A stretch of DNA of 64,000 nt from Endozoicomonas elysicola (GTDB taxonomy: Bacteria; Pseudomonadota; Gammaproteobacteria; Pseudomonadales; Endozoicomonadaceae): assembly GCF_000710775.1 (NCBI RefSeq), contig NZ_JOJP01000001.1:1999825-2063824 (forward strand), written 5' to 3'. The position numbers and the translations under genes were made by a program. How positions within the stretch are numbered: position 1 is the stretch's first letter; the number at the start of each line of letters is the position of its first letter. Shown here piece after piece: positions 45,564-55,437 of this stretch. The notes below the pieces were generated by a model. The model was given only the letters and a program-made list of their open reading frames with translations, did no database searches and was not told the origin of the DNA.

Positions 45564-46991
45564 TTGACTGTATCGACACAGCCAGAAGCGTCATGGAAAG
45601 AGCCCGGTTTTCTCCACGCTTTTGCTACTCTCGCAGGTATTATCAGCGTCATCAGCATTGGTCTGTTTTTTCTGGAAGCAAGTCTGCACAGTCTGATTTT
45701 GATCTCATTATTGATTGCGTCTGTCAGCGCTTATTCACTGGGTTATGATTTCCGGTCAATTCGTGATGCCATGAATTCTGGTATTACCGGTGCACTCACT
45801 GCAATCTACATATTTATTTTGATTGGTGTGCTGATTGCGGCCTTTATTCAAAGTGGCACACTGGCAACGCTGATTTATTACGGTATTGAGTTCGTAAGCC
45901 CAGCAATCTTTTTACCAGCCGGCTTGATTCTCTGCAGTTTAATGTCTCTGGCAACCGGCTCCAGCTGGGGAACGGTTGGCACTGTTGGTGTTGTTCTGAT
46001 GGGGATCGGAACGACGATGGGGATTCCTGCTCCACTGGTTGCTGGTATGGTGATTTCCGGTGCCTGCTTTGGCGATAAAATGTCGCCAGTGTCTGATACG
46101 ACGAACCTTGCTTCCATGACCACAAAGGTTGACCTCTATTCTCATATTCGGAGTATGCTGTTTACCACAGGGCCAGCTTATATTCTTGCCCTGGTTATTT
46201 TCTCCCTGATGGGGTTTGGTTACGCAGACAATCAGTTGCCTGCTGAGCAGCTGGCCGCCATGCAGACGGCCTTGAGTGATACCTTTACGATTAATCTGCT
46301 CACCCTGTTGCCTTTAGTGGTTATGCTGGTGCTCAGTACGGCTCGCGTAGCAGCAGAGCCCAGCATGGTGATGGCATCTGCTGTTGCTGTGCTTCTGGCT
46401 ATTTTTATGCAGGATCAGAGCCTGACGACGGTGCTTAACAGTCTCTACGGTGGGGGCAGTGTGCGTACTGGTTTGGAGAGTATGGACTCACTGCTTGGAC
46501 GAGGAGGCATAACCTCGATGATGTGGACGCTCTCATTATCTCTGATGGCCTTGGCATTAGGTGGTATTCTTGAGCGGGGTAAATTTCTGAGAGTTCTGGT
46601 TCATACGGTTGTTACCCGAATAAAAAGAGCCTCGACTCTGGTTGCTACCACTGTTATTGCCTGCTTTACCGGAAATATGACCATGGGTGAGGCTTACATG
46701 TCTATCATATTGGGTGGTCAGTTGTTCAGTGATGCCTATGATCAGAAAGGAGTTGATCGTCGTGTGCTTTCGCGTTCTCTGGAAGAGGGGGCTACACTCA
46801 CAACAGCTCTTATTCCATGGACTACCGGAGGTGCATTTTTTGCCTCGACCCTGGGCGTTGCAGTGATTGAGTATGCGCCCTGGGCTCTTTTGAACTGGTT
46901 TAGTCCGGTGCTTGCCATTGTATTTGCCATGTTGGGCTTCGGTCTGTTTCGCAAAGAGCCAGAGCCTCAACAAACCAGCCCTGCAGTGTGA
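45564..46991 (+). CDS. NhaC-family Na+/H+ antiporter
   Basis: A 475-residue inner-membrane antiporter with about eleven helices. The core motif SLATGSSWGTVGTVGVV and the following GACFGDKMSPVSDTTNLAS are the NhaC signature. I prefer the TTG at 45564, which has AAGGAG seven bases upstream (45551-45556); the open frame starts nine codons earlier. Together with NhaA at the left end it gives two Na+ extrusion systems. NhaC relatives can also exchange malate/lactate or lysine, so the ion pair is inferred. Confidence 0.9.
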   Translation: MTVSTQPEASWKEPGFLHAFATLAGIISVISIGLFFLEASLHSLILISLLIASVSAYSLGYDFRSIRDAMNSGITGALTAIYIFILIGVLIAAFIQSGTLATLIYYGIEFVSPAIFLPAGLILCSLMSLATGSSWGTVGTVGVVLMGIGTTMGIPAPLVAGMVISGACFGDKMSPVSDTTNLASMTTKVDLYSHIRSMLFTTGPAYILALVIFSLMGFGYADNQLPAEQLAAMQTALSDTFTINLLTLLPLVVMLVLSTARVAAEPSMVMASAVAVLLAIFMQDQSLTTVLNSLYGGGSVRTGLESMDSLLGRGGITSMMWTLSLSLMALALGGILERGKFLRVLVHTVVTRIKRASTLVATTVIACFTGNMTMGEAYMSIILGGQLFSDAYDQKGVDRRVLSRSLEEGATLTTALIPWTTGGAFFASTLGVAVIEYAPWALLNWFSPVLAIVFAMLGFGLFRKEPEPQQTSPAV

Positions 46992-47002
46992 TGCTCACCT
47001 GA

Positions 47003-47027
47003 AAGGGAAGAGCCTTTCTCTTCCCTT
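47003..47027. terminator. Hairpin between the convergent nhaC-like and pldA genes
   Basis: AAGGGAAGAG (47003-47012) and CTCTTCCCTT (47018-47027) are perfect arms around CCTTT. There is no long T run, so it is a weaker terminator candidate supported by its convergent position. Confidence 0.55.
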
Positions 47028-47037
47028 GTCTACTGGT

Positions 47038-48042
47038 CTATAGCCAGTCGGTCAGCATAACTCCAACACTCAAGCGGTTGGCGCTGTCGTTGTAATCAAT
47101 CAGGCTTTCTCCATAACCATTAAAATATTGAATATAGCCCCTGAATCTTTTGTTGATTGGAAATGACCAGTCCAGTTGCACAGCTCCCTTATTATCACGT
47201 CTCAGATTATTTCTTAATGTCATGCCCAGGTTGTGTTCCTGAATCTGATACCCAAGATGAAGTTCACCGTGTCCCATGTATTTTTCAATATCGGGATTAT
47301 CATCACCTTTGGAGCTGTTTTCCTGACCGGGTTCCTTTTCTGGCTCCGGAATTCGCCACCAAGGTTTAATACTGACGGCAAAGTTGTCTCGGGAAAAAAT
47401 GAACTGGGCGTAAATTCGGTTCCAGCTACGGGACAGTTCACCGCTACGGCCATTTGACTGGTGCGTTATACCTGCAGCAACACCATTCAGATCAAACCCC
47501 CAGAGCTGGTATTCAGTGGGAAAAACCATAAACACTTCCGGTTCATGATTGGTCTCACGAAATGGCGCGGAGTTACTGTTATAAGCCTGCCACCAGGAGG
47601 TATTGGTGTAGGCCACATAGATGTCACCATAACCATTGAACACACCCTGGGCCAGTGGAGCCTTCACACTGAGCTGAAACTTGATTTCGGTACTGGAGAA
47701 GTTATCAATATTCTGGACTTCAAATGGCGTTTCATTGGGGCTTTTATTGTAGGAAATGGGTAGAAGGTAGTTAGGCCTGTGGGGAGTGATGGCAAATCGG
47801 TTGTCCAGCGTTTCTTCTTCTTCCTGAACCCGCTGTTCAACGACACTCTCCACTTCTACAGGTTCCTTTTCAGTACTTGTTTGGCACTGTTGACGGATCT
47901 CTGCCAGCGTAAGTGAATCATCACCCTCTTTGAGTTGTTTGAATAAACAGTCTTCATAAGTGTCAGAGTAAGCAGTTACTGGGAGCAGGCACAGTGTGAG
48001 TACTGAAAGAACAGTACCTTTTTCCCGGGTCAAAGATGTCAT
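47038..48042 (-). CDS. pldA: Outer-membrane phospholipase A (OMPLA)
   Basis: PldA hydrolyses phospholipids that reach the outer leaflet of the outer membrane. The 334-residue protein has a signal peptide (VLSVLTLCLLPVTAYS), a longer than usual N-terminal acidic region (30-85), and a 12-strand barrel ending in a typical Leu/Trp terminus. The catalytic triad is in HQSNGRSGELSRSWNR: His194, Ser196 and Asn208, with the same spacing as His142/Ser144/Asn156 of E. coli. An insertion rich in Glu/Lys (EPEKEPGQENSSKGDD) lies in one loop. It stands alone. Confidence 0.95.
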   Translation of the reverse strand: MTSLTREKGTVLSVLTLCLLPVTAYSDTYEDCLFKQLKEGDDSLTLAEIRQQCQTSTEKEPVEVESVVEQRVQEEEETLDNRFAITPHRPNYLLPISYNKSPNETPFEVQNIDNFSSTEIKFQLSVKAPLAQGVFNGYGDIYVAYTNTSWWQAYNSNSAPFRETNHEPEVFMVFPTEYQLWGFDLNGVAAGITHQSNGRSGELSRSWNRIYAQFIFSRDNFAVSIKPWWRIPEPEKEPGQENSSKGDDNPDIEKYMGHGELHLGYQIQEHNLGMTLRNNLRRDNKGAVQLDWSFPINKRFRGYIQYFNGYGESLIDYNDSANRLSVGVMLTDWL

Positions 48043-48172
48043 TCTGAAACCTTATATTTATTATTCAAGGCAGTGTATGTATTTGTGTAATTATTATCAG
48101 GGCATGGTTGTGTGATTACAATAAAAGAGTTAGTCCGTTTCTTGCGCACCCCTCCTTTAGTATAAATGTTGG

Positions 48173-49450
48173 TTAGAGTGCAGTTTTACTCAGTTTTTCT
48201 GTTAGTAGTGTCGTTATTACTTTTTCTGGAACATTTGGGATCTCTTCATCGTTGCCGGCACTCTCTGCTTTAAGAATACCTAAATCAAGTTCGTCGTCTC
48301 CATGGGGAATTTCCTGTAAGTTAGTTGTGAATTGGATATTCTGCTGATCCACTCTTTCTTTGCACTCATTCAGACATTTGAACCAGTGACGTGGGTTCGT
48401 GACAGGGCTATTTTCGCTGCCTTCAAAGTACGGACAGCCGGCAACATTACTACGAATGACACAGGGAACCCCATTTTTCCGTACTGAGACAGTGATTTTT
48501 GATGCATCACCTTCATCCCGGGTATGGTGAACATTAAATCCAGCTTGATAGTCTGGGTTTGCCCGCTCCCAGCAGGCAGTTAAGAAAGCAGACGTTGTCT
48601 CAAAAAGAAGTTGGTTTCTAAATAACCCAAGTTGTCCATTTAGACATACAGGTAACTGCAGGGATAACTCATCATCCTGTCCCTTCCAGGCAATACTAAA
48701 TTCTACATAAAGGTTTGATGGAGAAAACTCGTGAGAATTTCCAGTTGGGTACATATGAATTGCTGGCATAAACGGTCCAACATCCATGCCTAACTCGTTG
48801 AAGCACTCAGTCATTACCGTTAAAACTTTCATTTGCTTTTCAATATCAACCTGATTTGTAAATATCTCTAACCACTCAGTTAAATCTAACTCACATAAAC
48901 TAGGCTCCGTTACTCCTAGTCTATCGAGTTGACTTTGCTCTCTGATAAAGAATGCTTTCAACTGTCTTATATTGTCCACCCACTGCTCAAAGGTAAGATC
49001 TTCATTTTCCTCTGGATTAATAAAATTACTAAACACCTGTTCACAGTACTCGGTAAATTCTTGCTTATCATCGTCAGGTACTTTATCAAACTCCTCCTTA
49101 AAGAAGTTAAAAAACTCTTCTACAGCACCAATATTTTCAAGAAAAAGGCTTGAGCTATCCGATTCATGCTCATTATCAAGGCTTTCAGGATGGGGATGGT
49201 CTGGTTGGCTCATTTTTACATCCGGGTTTTCAAGTACATCAATGCTATTAGCCTCAATATGAGTATTGTCAGAGAAAGTGACCCCTTCCAGTTTTTCAGA
49301 AAGCCCTTTTGTTGGTATAGGATCGTCCACAGAACTTTTCCGAAAACCAAATGCCGTTTCTGCCTGCTCATTATGCTCTTTTAGAGGCTGTGTTGGCTCT
49401 GGGTTACTAACAACAAATCCGGATTTGCCACTCTGGTTTGTGGATTCCAT
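48173..49450 (-). CDS. Acidic cytosolic-type protein of unknown function
   Basis: A 425-residue acidic protein from the ATG at 49450 (the frame opens four codons earlier at a TTG). No signal peptide, no membrane segment and no family recognised. The first 95 residues are polar and probably disordered. The region 95-230 is helical and rich in Phe/Glu (VEEFFNFFKEEFDKVPDDDK). A more globular part follows with five cysteines (for example CLNECKERVDQQ). The disordered N-terminus followed by a compact domain, in an isolated AT-rich gene, would suit a secreted effector, but nothing proves it. Confidence 0.65.
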   Translation of the reverse strand: MESTNQSGKSGFVVSNPEPTQPLKEHNEQAETAFGFRKSSVDDPIPTKGLSEKLEGVTFSDNTHIEANSIDVLENPDVKMSQPDHPHPESLDNEHESDSSSLFLENIGAVEEFFNFFKEEFDKVPDDDKQEFTEYCEQVFSNFINPEENEDLTFEQWVDNIRQLKAFFIREQSQLDRLGVTEPSLCELDLTEWLEIFTNQVDIEKQMKVLTVMTECFNELGMDVGPFMPAIHMYPTGNSHEFSPSNLYVEFSIAWKGQDDELSLQLPVCLNGQLGLFRNQLLFETTSAFLTACWERANPDYQAGFNVHHTRDEGDASKITVSVRKNGVPCVIRSNVAGCPYFEGSENSPVTNPRHWFKCLNECKERVDQQNIQFTTNLQEIPHGDDELDLGILKAESAGNDEEIPNVPEKVITTLLTEKLSKTAL

Positions 49451-49793
49451 ATTCTTTACCAAATTTTTTTATTAAACCTGAGTTTTGGACAGCCTTTTGC
49501 CTTGTCGGTTTCTTAGGAATCAGAAAAGCCTGGAATTTGGAAAAATACCCTGTATTAGAGGAGAGAGTGAAGTAATTTTCTGATTAATATTTTTATTAAG
49601 GCTTTGATAAATACATCAATACTAAAGATATTAATATCCCCCAGGCTTCTGAGGGAAAAGTATCAACTGATTTCTTCAAAGTCAGAGCCTATTTATCCTA
49701 ATCTGAATAATGTCGTCTAAAGTATGAATGTCAGGGGGGCTTTTCTTAGATGAAACTGATTAATTTCTCTCCCCCTGTAATTTAAAAGACGAT
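49451..49793. other. Intergenic region between the acidic protein and MFS genes
   Basis: About 340 AT-rich bases. No gene, hairpin or clear promoter recognised; it must contain the promoter of the acidic protein gene on the minus strand. Confidence 0.4.
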
Positions 49794-51125
49794 TTACTGA
49801 CTGGACTTGGTTTCGTCAGCCTCATTATCAGTAACCAACTGAACATTTGGCCAGGGAATAAATAAGGCTATCAGGCTGATTACCGCAATGATAGAAAGAT
49901 AAATAGCAGGCCCTGATGAATTATCAGAGTATTTAGCTAACAGTGTTGATGTAAATGGCGCAATACCACCGAAAATAGCAAACCCTATATTGTAACAGGT
50001 AGCAATGCCTGTATAGCGAACTTCTGTTGGAAAGAAGCTGATCAGTAGTGGTGGCAAAGCTCCTGATGCTGTTGCAGCTAAAAGTCCGCAGATCAGCATG
50101 ATCTTATTAAGCTCTGCTGCAGGTGAAGAAAAGTACTGGAATGCAGGCCAGGATATAGTGGCAATAACAACCGCCATAACCCCAAGAATAAGCTTGTGAT
50201 TAACCAGGTCAGATAGCATCCCGAAGATCAGGCATAATGGTGAAAGCATCAGGAATGCCAGAGTGGTGTGCCAGGCAACCGCTTCTCTGGGAAAGTTCAG
50301 TAAGGAAGACAGGTAGCTTGGCATGTAAATGCTATAGATGGTTACGGTTGCTCCGCACAGCCCAATAGTCATGAATCCGCAGATAACCCCACGGGTATGT
50401 TGTTTAAACAATAGAACGATGGGAATGGAGGCTCGTGCCTTGGTCTGGTCAAGAGCTTCAAATAAACCAGACTCAGAGAAGTGCTTGCGGATATGGTAGC
50501 TGATAACTCCGAGGGAACCTCCAATCCAGAACGGAACGCGCCAGCCCCACTCCTTCATATCATCAGGGTCAAGATACATTTCCAACATTCCGTGGACGAA
50601 TGTACCGAAGGATATGCCGATCATGATTGCCAGAAAGAGGATGCCTATGACCAGCCCACGCCTTTCTGGTGTGCTCTCACTGAGGTACGTAATCGCACCG
50701 GGAATTTCCCCTCCAAGGGAAAAACCCTGAAGCAATCGCAATGCGATCAGCATCACTGGAGCTGCTGCTCCAATACTGTCCCATCCGGGGAGACACCCCA
50801 TCAATGTGGTCGTCAGTGCCATCAGAAAAATGGAAAACGTAAAGGTTTTTTTGCGACCATAGCGGTCACCAAAGTGACCAAAGACAATGCCGCCCAATGG
50901 GCGGGTAAGATAACCAATGGCAAAGGTGGCAAAGGTACTAAGCAGTGATGTGATATGGTCTTCTGAAGGGAAAAAATTCTCGGCAATATAACTGGCCATC
51001 AAGCCATATATCAGAAAATCATAGATCTCCAGCATCCCCCCCAGTGATACAGAGCATGCCAGCCTATATTGGCTAGAAGATGCAGTGATGCATCGTTTAG
51101 ATGGTTTGGATTTTGTTTGAGTCAT
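49794..51125 (-). CDS. MFS transporter, metabolite:H+ symporter (MHS/ProP-like) family
   Basis: A 443-residue, twelve-helix carrier. GGMLEIYDFLIYGLMASYIA is the first-helix motif of MHS proteins (ProP, KgtP, ShiA), and the loop 2-3 motif GHFGDRYGRKKTF and RLLQGFSLGGEIPGA are also present. Candidate substrates are proline/betaine, citrate or other carboxylates; the sequence does not decide. Its ATG overlaps the stop of the preceding SnoaL-like gene by one base (TGATG), so the two are translationally coupled. Confidence 0.88.
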   Translation of the reverse strand: MTQTKSKPSKRCITASSSQYRLACSVSLGGMLEIYDFLIYGLMASYIAENFFPSEDHITSLLSTFATFAIGYLTRPLGGIVFGHFGDRYGRKKTFTFSIFLMALTTTLMGCLPGWDSIGAAAPVMLIALRLLQGFSLGGEIPGAITYLSESTPERRGLVIGILFLAIMIGISFGTFVHGMLEMYLDPDDMKEWGWRVPFWIGGSLGVISYHIRKHFSESGLFEALDQTKARASIPIVLLFKQHTRGVICGFMTIGLCGATVTIYSIYMPSYLSSLLNFPREAVAWHTTLAFLMLSPLCLIFGMLSDLVNHKLILGVMAVVIATISWPAFQYFSSPAAELNKIMLICGLLAATASGALPPLLISFFPTEVRYTGIATCYNIGFAIFGGIAPFTSTLLAKYSDNSSGPAIYLSIIAVISLIALFIPWPNVQLVTDNEADETKSSQ

Positions 51126-51544
51126 CAGTCAGGTAAAAAGTGGGTGGGTGAAACATGCAGGTGATTAATAAACCATCGATCGTTGTGCTGTTTAAACAGA
51201 TGGGTTGCCCGCAGGGATTGTTCTTCTTCGAGCTCCTCTTCTCCAAGCCTCCTCAAAGTGGATAGCACCCAGAGACTGCCGGACACGATGGTGCTTTCAT
51301 CAGCATAGATGTCTTCAACCCGAAAGTTGACAGATTGGATATCAAATAACCTGAACAGTTCTTCGTACCAGAGCGTTAACTGGTCTATTGACGTAATGGT
51401 ATCGCCCTCAGCATTCCAGAAAAGCAGGCTGGAATCACGATTGTAGTGACTAAGGATTGCGTCCAGGTCTTTACTGCAATAGCTGTGGGCTATTTCTGAA
51501 AAAAACTGATCAACCAGGTTAGCGGCGAGGTCGAGGTCAGCCAT
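51125..51544 (-). CDS. SnoaL/NTF2-like protein
   Basis: A 139-residue protein with the cone-shaped NTF2-like fold pattern: an N-terminal helix pair (VDQFFSEIAHSYCSKDLDAILSHYNRDSSLLFW) followed by strands (SVNFRVEDIYADESTIVSGSLWV). Such domains serve as isomerases, hydratases, ligand-binding or regulatory subunits. The overlap with the MFS gene downstream suggests a shared substrate or pathway. The catalytic residues are not conserved enough to assign a reaction. Confidence 0.72.
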   Translation of the reverse strand: MADLDLAANLVDQFFSEIAHSYCSKDLDAILSHYNRDSSLLFWNAEGDTITSIDQLTLWYEELFRLFDIQSVNFRVEDIYADESTIVSGSLWVLSTLRRLGEEELEEEQSLRATHLFKQHNDRWFINHLHVSPTHFLPD

Positions 51545-51942
51545 GGCTGTCTTCCCCCTGTCAATTTATTCAATGTCAAATGGTTATCGGGGTTGAAATA
51601 TCGATTAAGAATAGCCCCCGTTTTGATAGCTGTTCTGAAAAATATGCGACGGTTATGGGAACTGGTTTACAGGGGCTCTTGGGCGAGTGGAGGGAAGTTA
51701 TATATCTTTACGGAATAATGACGCTTTCATGTGGCTGACTAAACCAGCAGCATCTATCTTTCTTAGCATCCCTGAGGCCTGTTGCTGCAAGCTTTGGAGG
51801 CAGATATTGGCGTTAGCCATGTACTTGCAGATGAAATAAATCTATCGACTGCTTGTCTCATGGCTTGGAGGCTTTTCATTCCAGGACGGTCTACTCACCT
51901 TCTGTTTCCGGTCAGAGCAACTTCCAGAAAAGAAAACTCACC
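51545..51942. other. Intergenic region upstream of the exported protein
   Basis: About 400 bases separating divergent transcription units. The open frame of the downstream gene reaches back to 51853 but with no signal peptide at that end. Nothing else recognised. Confidence 0.4.
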
Positions 51943-53316
51943 ATGAGAACAAAGACCTTACCCTGGGTTTCACTGCTATTGCTGCTGGTGGCCAGCCTGT
52001 CGATTGTGGCTGAAAACCGACTGGATCCCATAAGGCTGTATATCCAAAAGCATTTTGCTGGTCGTCTGGAGATTACCCAGGAACAGATTGAGCAACTCTC
52101 ATGGGTACTGGACAACCCGGTATTCACACCTGAGTTGTCCACACAGTCACCTTCGACGTCAATACATCGTGAGGTTCCAAGGGCTCTGTCCCGCTTGTAT
52201 TGTCTGCAGCTGCTAAGAGCCGGATCACATGACGCTTATGAGGCGTTTGTGGCTCCCCAGACTAACCCTGAAATACCCAGGCTAACCGAGCCATCTTTCC
52301 GACAGCTTTCCAGAGAGATTGCCAGACTGGACTCAGTCTCTTATGAGGTTCTCCGGGCTGCAGCTATTCTTGACGCCGTCACACTCTCTCCGGAAGCGCG
52401 AAAGCGGGCTGGCAAAGTACTGGATAAGCCTGTTCCTGAAGATACCATGGATTTTCTCTCTGTAACTGCGCCATACGCAGATAAGATTTACCCGCTGGCA
52501 CACTCGATTATTACAAAAGATCCCGAGGCGGCCCGGTTGTTTGACATTGTCTACCTGCCGCATAGCCATCTTCGCCATATGATGTATAACGAAGGCTCGC
52601 TGTCCATGTATACCGTGCTTAATACTGGAATACAGAACAAGAGCATCAGCCGCGCTGATCTGAATCTCTGGTATGACCATTGGGTGGTGAATATTGCGGG
52701 GTTCCGTGGCCATTCAGATCCGATGGGGTCAGTTTATTTAACCCAGAATACCTGGCGGTCAATGAATCAACTGAAGTTACTGCTGGATAGACTGTTCAGA
52801 GAGCCGAAGATGAACCCTATGCAGGTATACCTGCAAAAGCGGGGTCAATGGTTGCACCTGAATACATTGACCAGGAATCCCAATGAGTTTCTTGCCCTCG
52901 CTTCTCTTGGGGCTATGGCAAGGCTGTTCACACCTGCTGAGGGAAGAGCCTTGTATACCAGTTTTAAAAGCCTGCCCGAGAATGAGCAGAAGCAGTGGAT
53001 TCAGTACAGCAGGAAGCAGTTAACTACTTTGGGTACGCCATCCCCGACTTATGGTCCAGCTGTCTATGCCAATGCGATTGCTGTCGCAGGGTTACCAGAA
53101 ACGGTTCGTAAAGTACTGCCAGTTATGCTCAGGGTTTATGAAGAAGCGGACCGGATGAGGGCAGAGGGCCGGTTAGCTGCTGATATACCGCTGTCTTTTC
53201 GGGAACTGGCCCAGGAGCCGATGCTGGGCAATATTTTGAGCAGTTACCGGCAATTTACAACCTCAATCAACCCGGATGATGGAGTAGCTAAACTAGTAAT
53301 GAGAGAAGAGCCCTAG
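51943..53316 (+). CDS. Exported protein of unknown function
   Basis: A 457-residue protein starting MRTKTLPWVSLLLLLVASLS, a clear signal peptide cleaved around IVAENR. I chose this ATG because the 30 residues encoded upstream would mask it. The mature protein is mostly helical and Arg/Leu-rich, with motifs such as HSHLRHMMYNEGSLSMY and NIAGFRGHSDPMGSVYL that look conserved but belong to no family I know. No lipobox or membrane anchor is seen, so it is probably periplasmic or secreted. It precedes the phosphatase gene by 107 bases in the same direction. Confidence 0.68.
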   Translation: MRTKTLPWVSLLLLLVASLSIVAENRLDPIRLYIQKHFAGRLEITQEQIEQLSWVLDNPVFTPELSTQSPSTSIHREVPRALSRLYCLQLLRAGSHDAYEAFVAPQTNPEIPRLTEPSFRQLSREIARLDSVSYEVLRAAAILDAVTLSPEARKRAGKVLDKPVPEDTMDFLSVTAPYADKIYPLAHSIITKDPEAARLFDIVYLPHSHLRHMMYNEGSLSMYTVLNTGIQNKSISRADLNLWYDHWVVNIAGFRGHSDPMGSVYLTQNTWRSMNQLKLLLDRLFREPKMNPMQVYLQKRGQWLHLNTLTRNPNEFLALASLGAMARLFTPAEGRALYTSFKSLPENEQKQWIQYSRKQLTTLGTPSPTYGPAVYANAIAVAGLPETVRKVLPVMLRVYEEADRMRAEGRLAADIPLSFRELAQEPMLGNILSSYRQFTTSINPDDGVAKLVMREEP

Positions 53317-53423
53317 GGCCTGTTGACAAAAGGTTCCAAACTCAGTGGTTCGTATAGTTAACAGAGCCTATGTTGACTTGTATATACAGACTTTAACTCT
53401 AATCAGAAATCCAGGGAGGATTT

Positions 53424-54089
53424 ATGTTTTACCAGCATTTTCGCCAGAATGAAGTCGGCCGTGATTTTGTTATTGGTGATTTGCATGGAATGCATGATCT
53501 CCTGATGTCGTTACTGGCCAAGGTTGGTTTTGACTGGGAAAAGGACCGTTGTTTCAGCTGTGGAGACTTGATTGACCGGGGGCCGGATTCTGAAAAATGC
53601 CTCTCTCTCATGGCGGAACCTTGGTTTCACTGTGTTCGTGGCAATCATGAGCAGTGTATGATTGAAACGGTGCGGCATCCATCCTCACATGAGATAGCAA
53701 AGTGGGTTCTCTGTGGTGGGCGCTGGCACCTTCAAGTGTCTTCAGAAAAAATGAAGAAGTATGCTGATAAGGCGTCTGAGCAGCCAGTACTCATTTCTGT
53801 TGACCTTGCTGATGGCAGAAAAGTAGCCATTTGCCATGCTGAGTACCCGTTGCCAGTCTGGGCTCCGGATCAGGTTGAGTCTGATCCGGATTTAGTCTGG
53901 GCTATACAGTGGTCGAGAAATCGGATTCAAACCAATGATGACTCGTTGATTGAAGGTATTGACCACGTATTCTGTGGGCATACCATTGTTGATCAACCAG
54001 TCACCTTGGGAAATACTCACTTTATTGATACAGGCGGATTTGAGAGCAACCATCTGACGTTGCTCTGCCTCAGTGATCTTTCTAGGTGA
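53424..54089 (+). CDS. PPP-family serine/threonine protein phosphatase (PphA/PrpB-like)
   Basis: A 221-residue metallophosphoesterase. The three PPP motifs are intact: GDLHG (residues 18-22), GDLIDRGPD (about 48-56) and RGNHE (about 75-79), giving the dimetal centre; GHTIVDQP near the C-terminus is the late histidine motif. The size and motifs match E. coli PrpA/PrpB and lambda phosphatase, which dephosphorylate Ser/Thr/His or Tyr. AGGGAGG lies a few bases before the ATG. Confidence 0.92.
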   Translation: MFYQHFRQNEVGRDFVIGDLHGMHDLLMSLLAKVGFDWEKDRCFSCGDLIDRGPDSEKCLSLMAEPWFHCVRGNHEQCMIETVRHPSSHEIAKWVLCGGRWHLQVSSEKMKKYADKASEQPVLISVDLADGRKVAICHAEYPLPVWAPDQVESDPDLVWAIQWSRNRIQTNDDSLIEGIDHVFCGHTIVDQPVTLGNTHFIDTGGFESNHLTLLCLSDLSR

Positions 54090-54190
54090 CTAAATAATCT
54101 TCTTAGAGCTGGTTTATGGCCTATTGCGAATAGCGAAAAAGGGGCGTTTTATCACTGTTTGCATCCCGCAGAAAGATCATGAACAGGCTA

Positions 54191-54859
54191 TTAGTGCCAC
54201 TCGACAACCGCTTCCTGTCGGTGGCGAGTTTTTGGGTAAGGCTCGTTTTCCCGGTAACCAAAGGCGACCATCACACTGACGCCAAACTCACTCATATCCA
54301 ACAGGCCTTCCTGCTCCATTAGTGGCTCCAGCTTTTCACGATCGAAACCTTCAATCGGGCAGGAGTCAATACCTATTTGAGCGGCTACGCTCATCATATT
54401 GCCGAGTGCGATATAAGTCTGTTTGCAGGCCCAGTCAAACATGGCCCTGGGAGATTCGGTCAACCGGAAGTTACTGTTTTGAAAGTCACGATAGAACTCG
54501 CTGATCATATCCACAACATCTTCAGGCAGCTGTTTAACATTACGCATATGGTCCAGGATATATTCAGACTCATAATGCATGCTGTTTTCTTTGCGGGCTA
54601 GAATAATGACAAAATGACTGGCAGTTGGTAGCTGTCCCTGGGCTCCCCAGCTGACGGTTTTGATCTTTTCCCTTAAATCCGGATTCTGGATTACCAGGAA
54701 CTTCCAAGGTTCAAAGCCAAATGAGCTGGGAGAAAGCCGTCCGGCTTCCAGAATGAAATCAAAATCCTCATCGGATATTTTCCGGCTTGCATCAAAGCTT
54801 TTGCAGGCGTGACGGAAGTTGAAAGCATCCAGAATTTGTTTACGCAGGGCAGTATTCAT
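54191..54859 (-). CDS. FMN-dependent NAD(P)H nitroreductase
   Basis: A 222-residue nitroreductase-fold flavoprotein like NfsB. RHACKSFDASRKISDEDFDF and LSPSSFGFEPWKFLVI are the FMN-binding N-terminal motifs; GIDSCPIEGFD and VMVAFGYRENEPYPKTR are the family's C-terminal ones. Such enzymes reduce nitroaromatics, quinones or flavin. It is divergent from an HxlR-type regulator 160 bases away, a common pairing in which the regulator senses an electrophile or oxidant. Confidence 0.92.
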   Translation of the reverse strand: MNTALRKQILDAFNFRHACKSFDASRKISDEDFDFILEAGRLSPSSFGFEPWKFLVIQNPDLREKIKTVSWGAQGQLPTASHFVIILARKENSMHYESEYILDHMRNVKQLPEDVVDMISEFYRDFQNSNFRLTESPRAMFDWACKQTYIALGNMMSVAAQIGIDSCPIEGFDREKLEPLMEQEGLLDMSEFGVSVMVAFGYRENEPYPKTRHRQEAVVEWH

Positions 54860-55018
54860 TGTTCAGACCATATACAACAGTAGTCGAGAGCTGCGCATTC
54901 TATTGGTGTCAGGATAAAATAGAAAGAAAGCACAAAAATGATAGGTAGTATATTGAATTGTGTTTAAGTATCAATTTTATACCATTAAATAGCTTTATCG
55001 ACATCAGGAGTATCAGGG

Positions 55019-55402
55019 GTGCGGGGAGAACAGGAATATCTGGCAGGTAGTAAGCCATGCCCGGTGGAAGTGGCTCAGGAAATTATTGGGGGCAAGTGGA
55101 AAGGAGTGATTCTTTACAAGCTGCTTGAGTCTGGCTGTCTGAGGTTTAGTGAGCTGAAAAGACGTCTGCCCCGGATTACCCAGAGAATGCTTACACTTCA
55201 ATTGAGAAGTCTTGAAGAAGATGGACTGGTTCTTCGAACGATTTATCCGGAAGTGCCTCCGAGAGTTGAGTACCGGTTGACGGAGCTTGGTCAGACTCTC
55301 AAGCCGGTTATTGATGGTTTGATGGCTTGGGGGATTCTATATGAGGAGGTAACCCAGACTGAAGGAACTGCTGTAGCAAAGGGTGAAGCTGCGATATGTT
55401 AA
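55019..55402 (+). CDS. HxlR-family transcriptional regulator
   Basis: A 127-residue winged-helix regulator. KPCPVEVAQEIIGGKWKGVILYKL with the conserved N-terminal cysteine, and RFSELKRRLPRITQRMLTLQLRSLEEDGLV, are diagnostic of the HxlR/MarR-like DUF24 group, several of which sense quinones or aldehydes through that cysteine. The start is a GTG (55019) with AGGAG nine bases upstream. It probably regulates the divergent nitroreductase gene. Confidence 0.93.
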   Translation: MRGEQEYLAGSKPCPVEVAQEIIGGKWKGVILYKLLESGCLRFSELKRRLPRITQRMLTLQLRSLEEDGLVLRTIYPEVPPRVEYRLTELGQTLKPVIDGLMAWGILYEEVTQTEGTAVAKGEAAIC

Positions 55403-55437
55403 CAGAACCTAATGCTGATTCAGGCAGGAAAATATTA

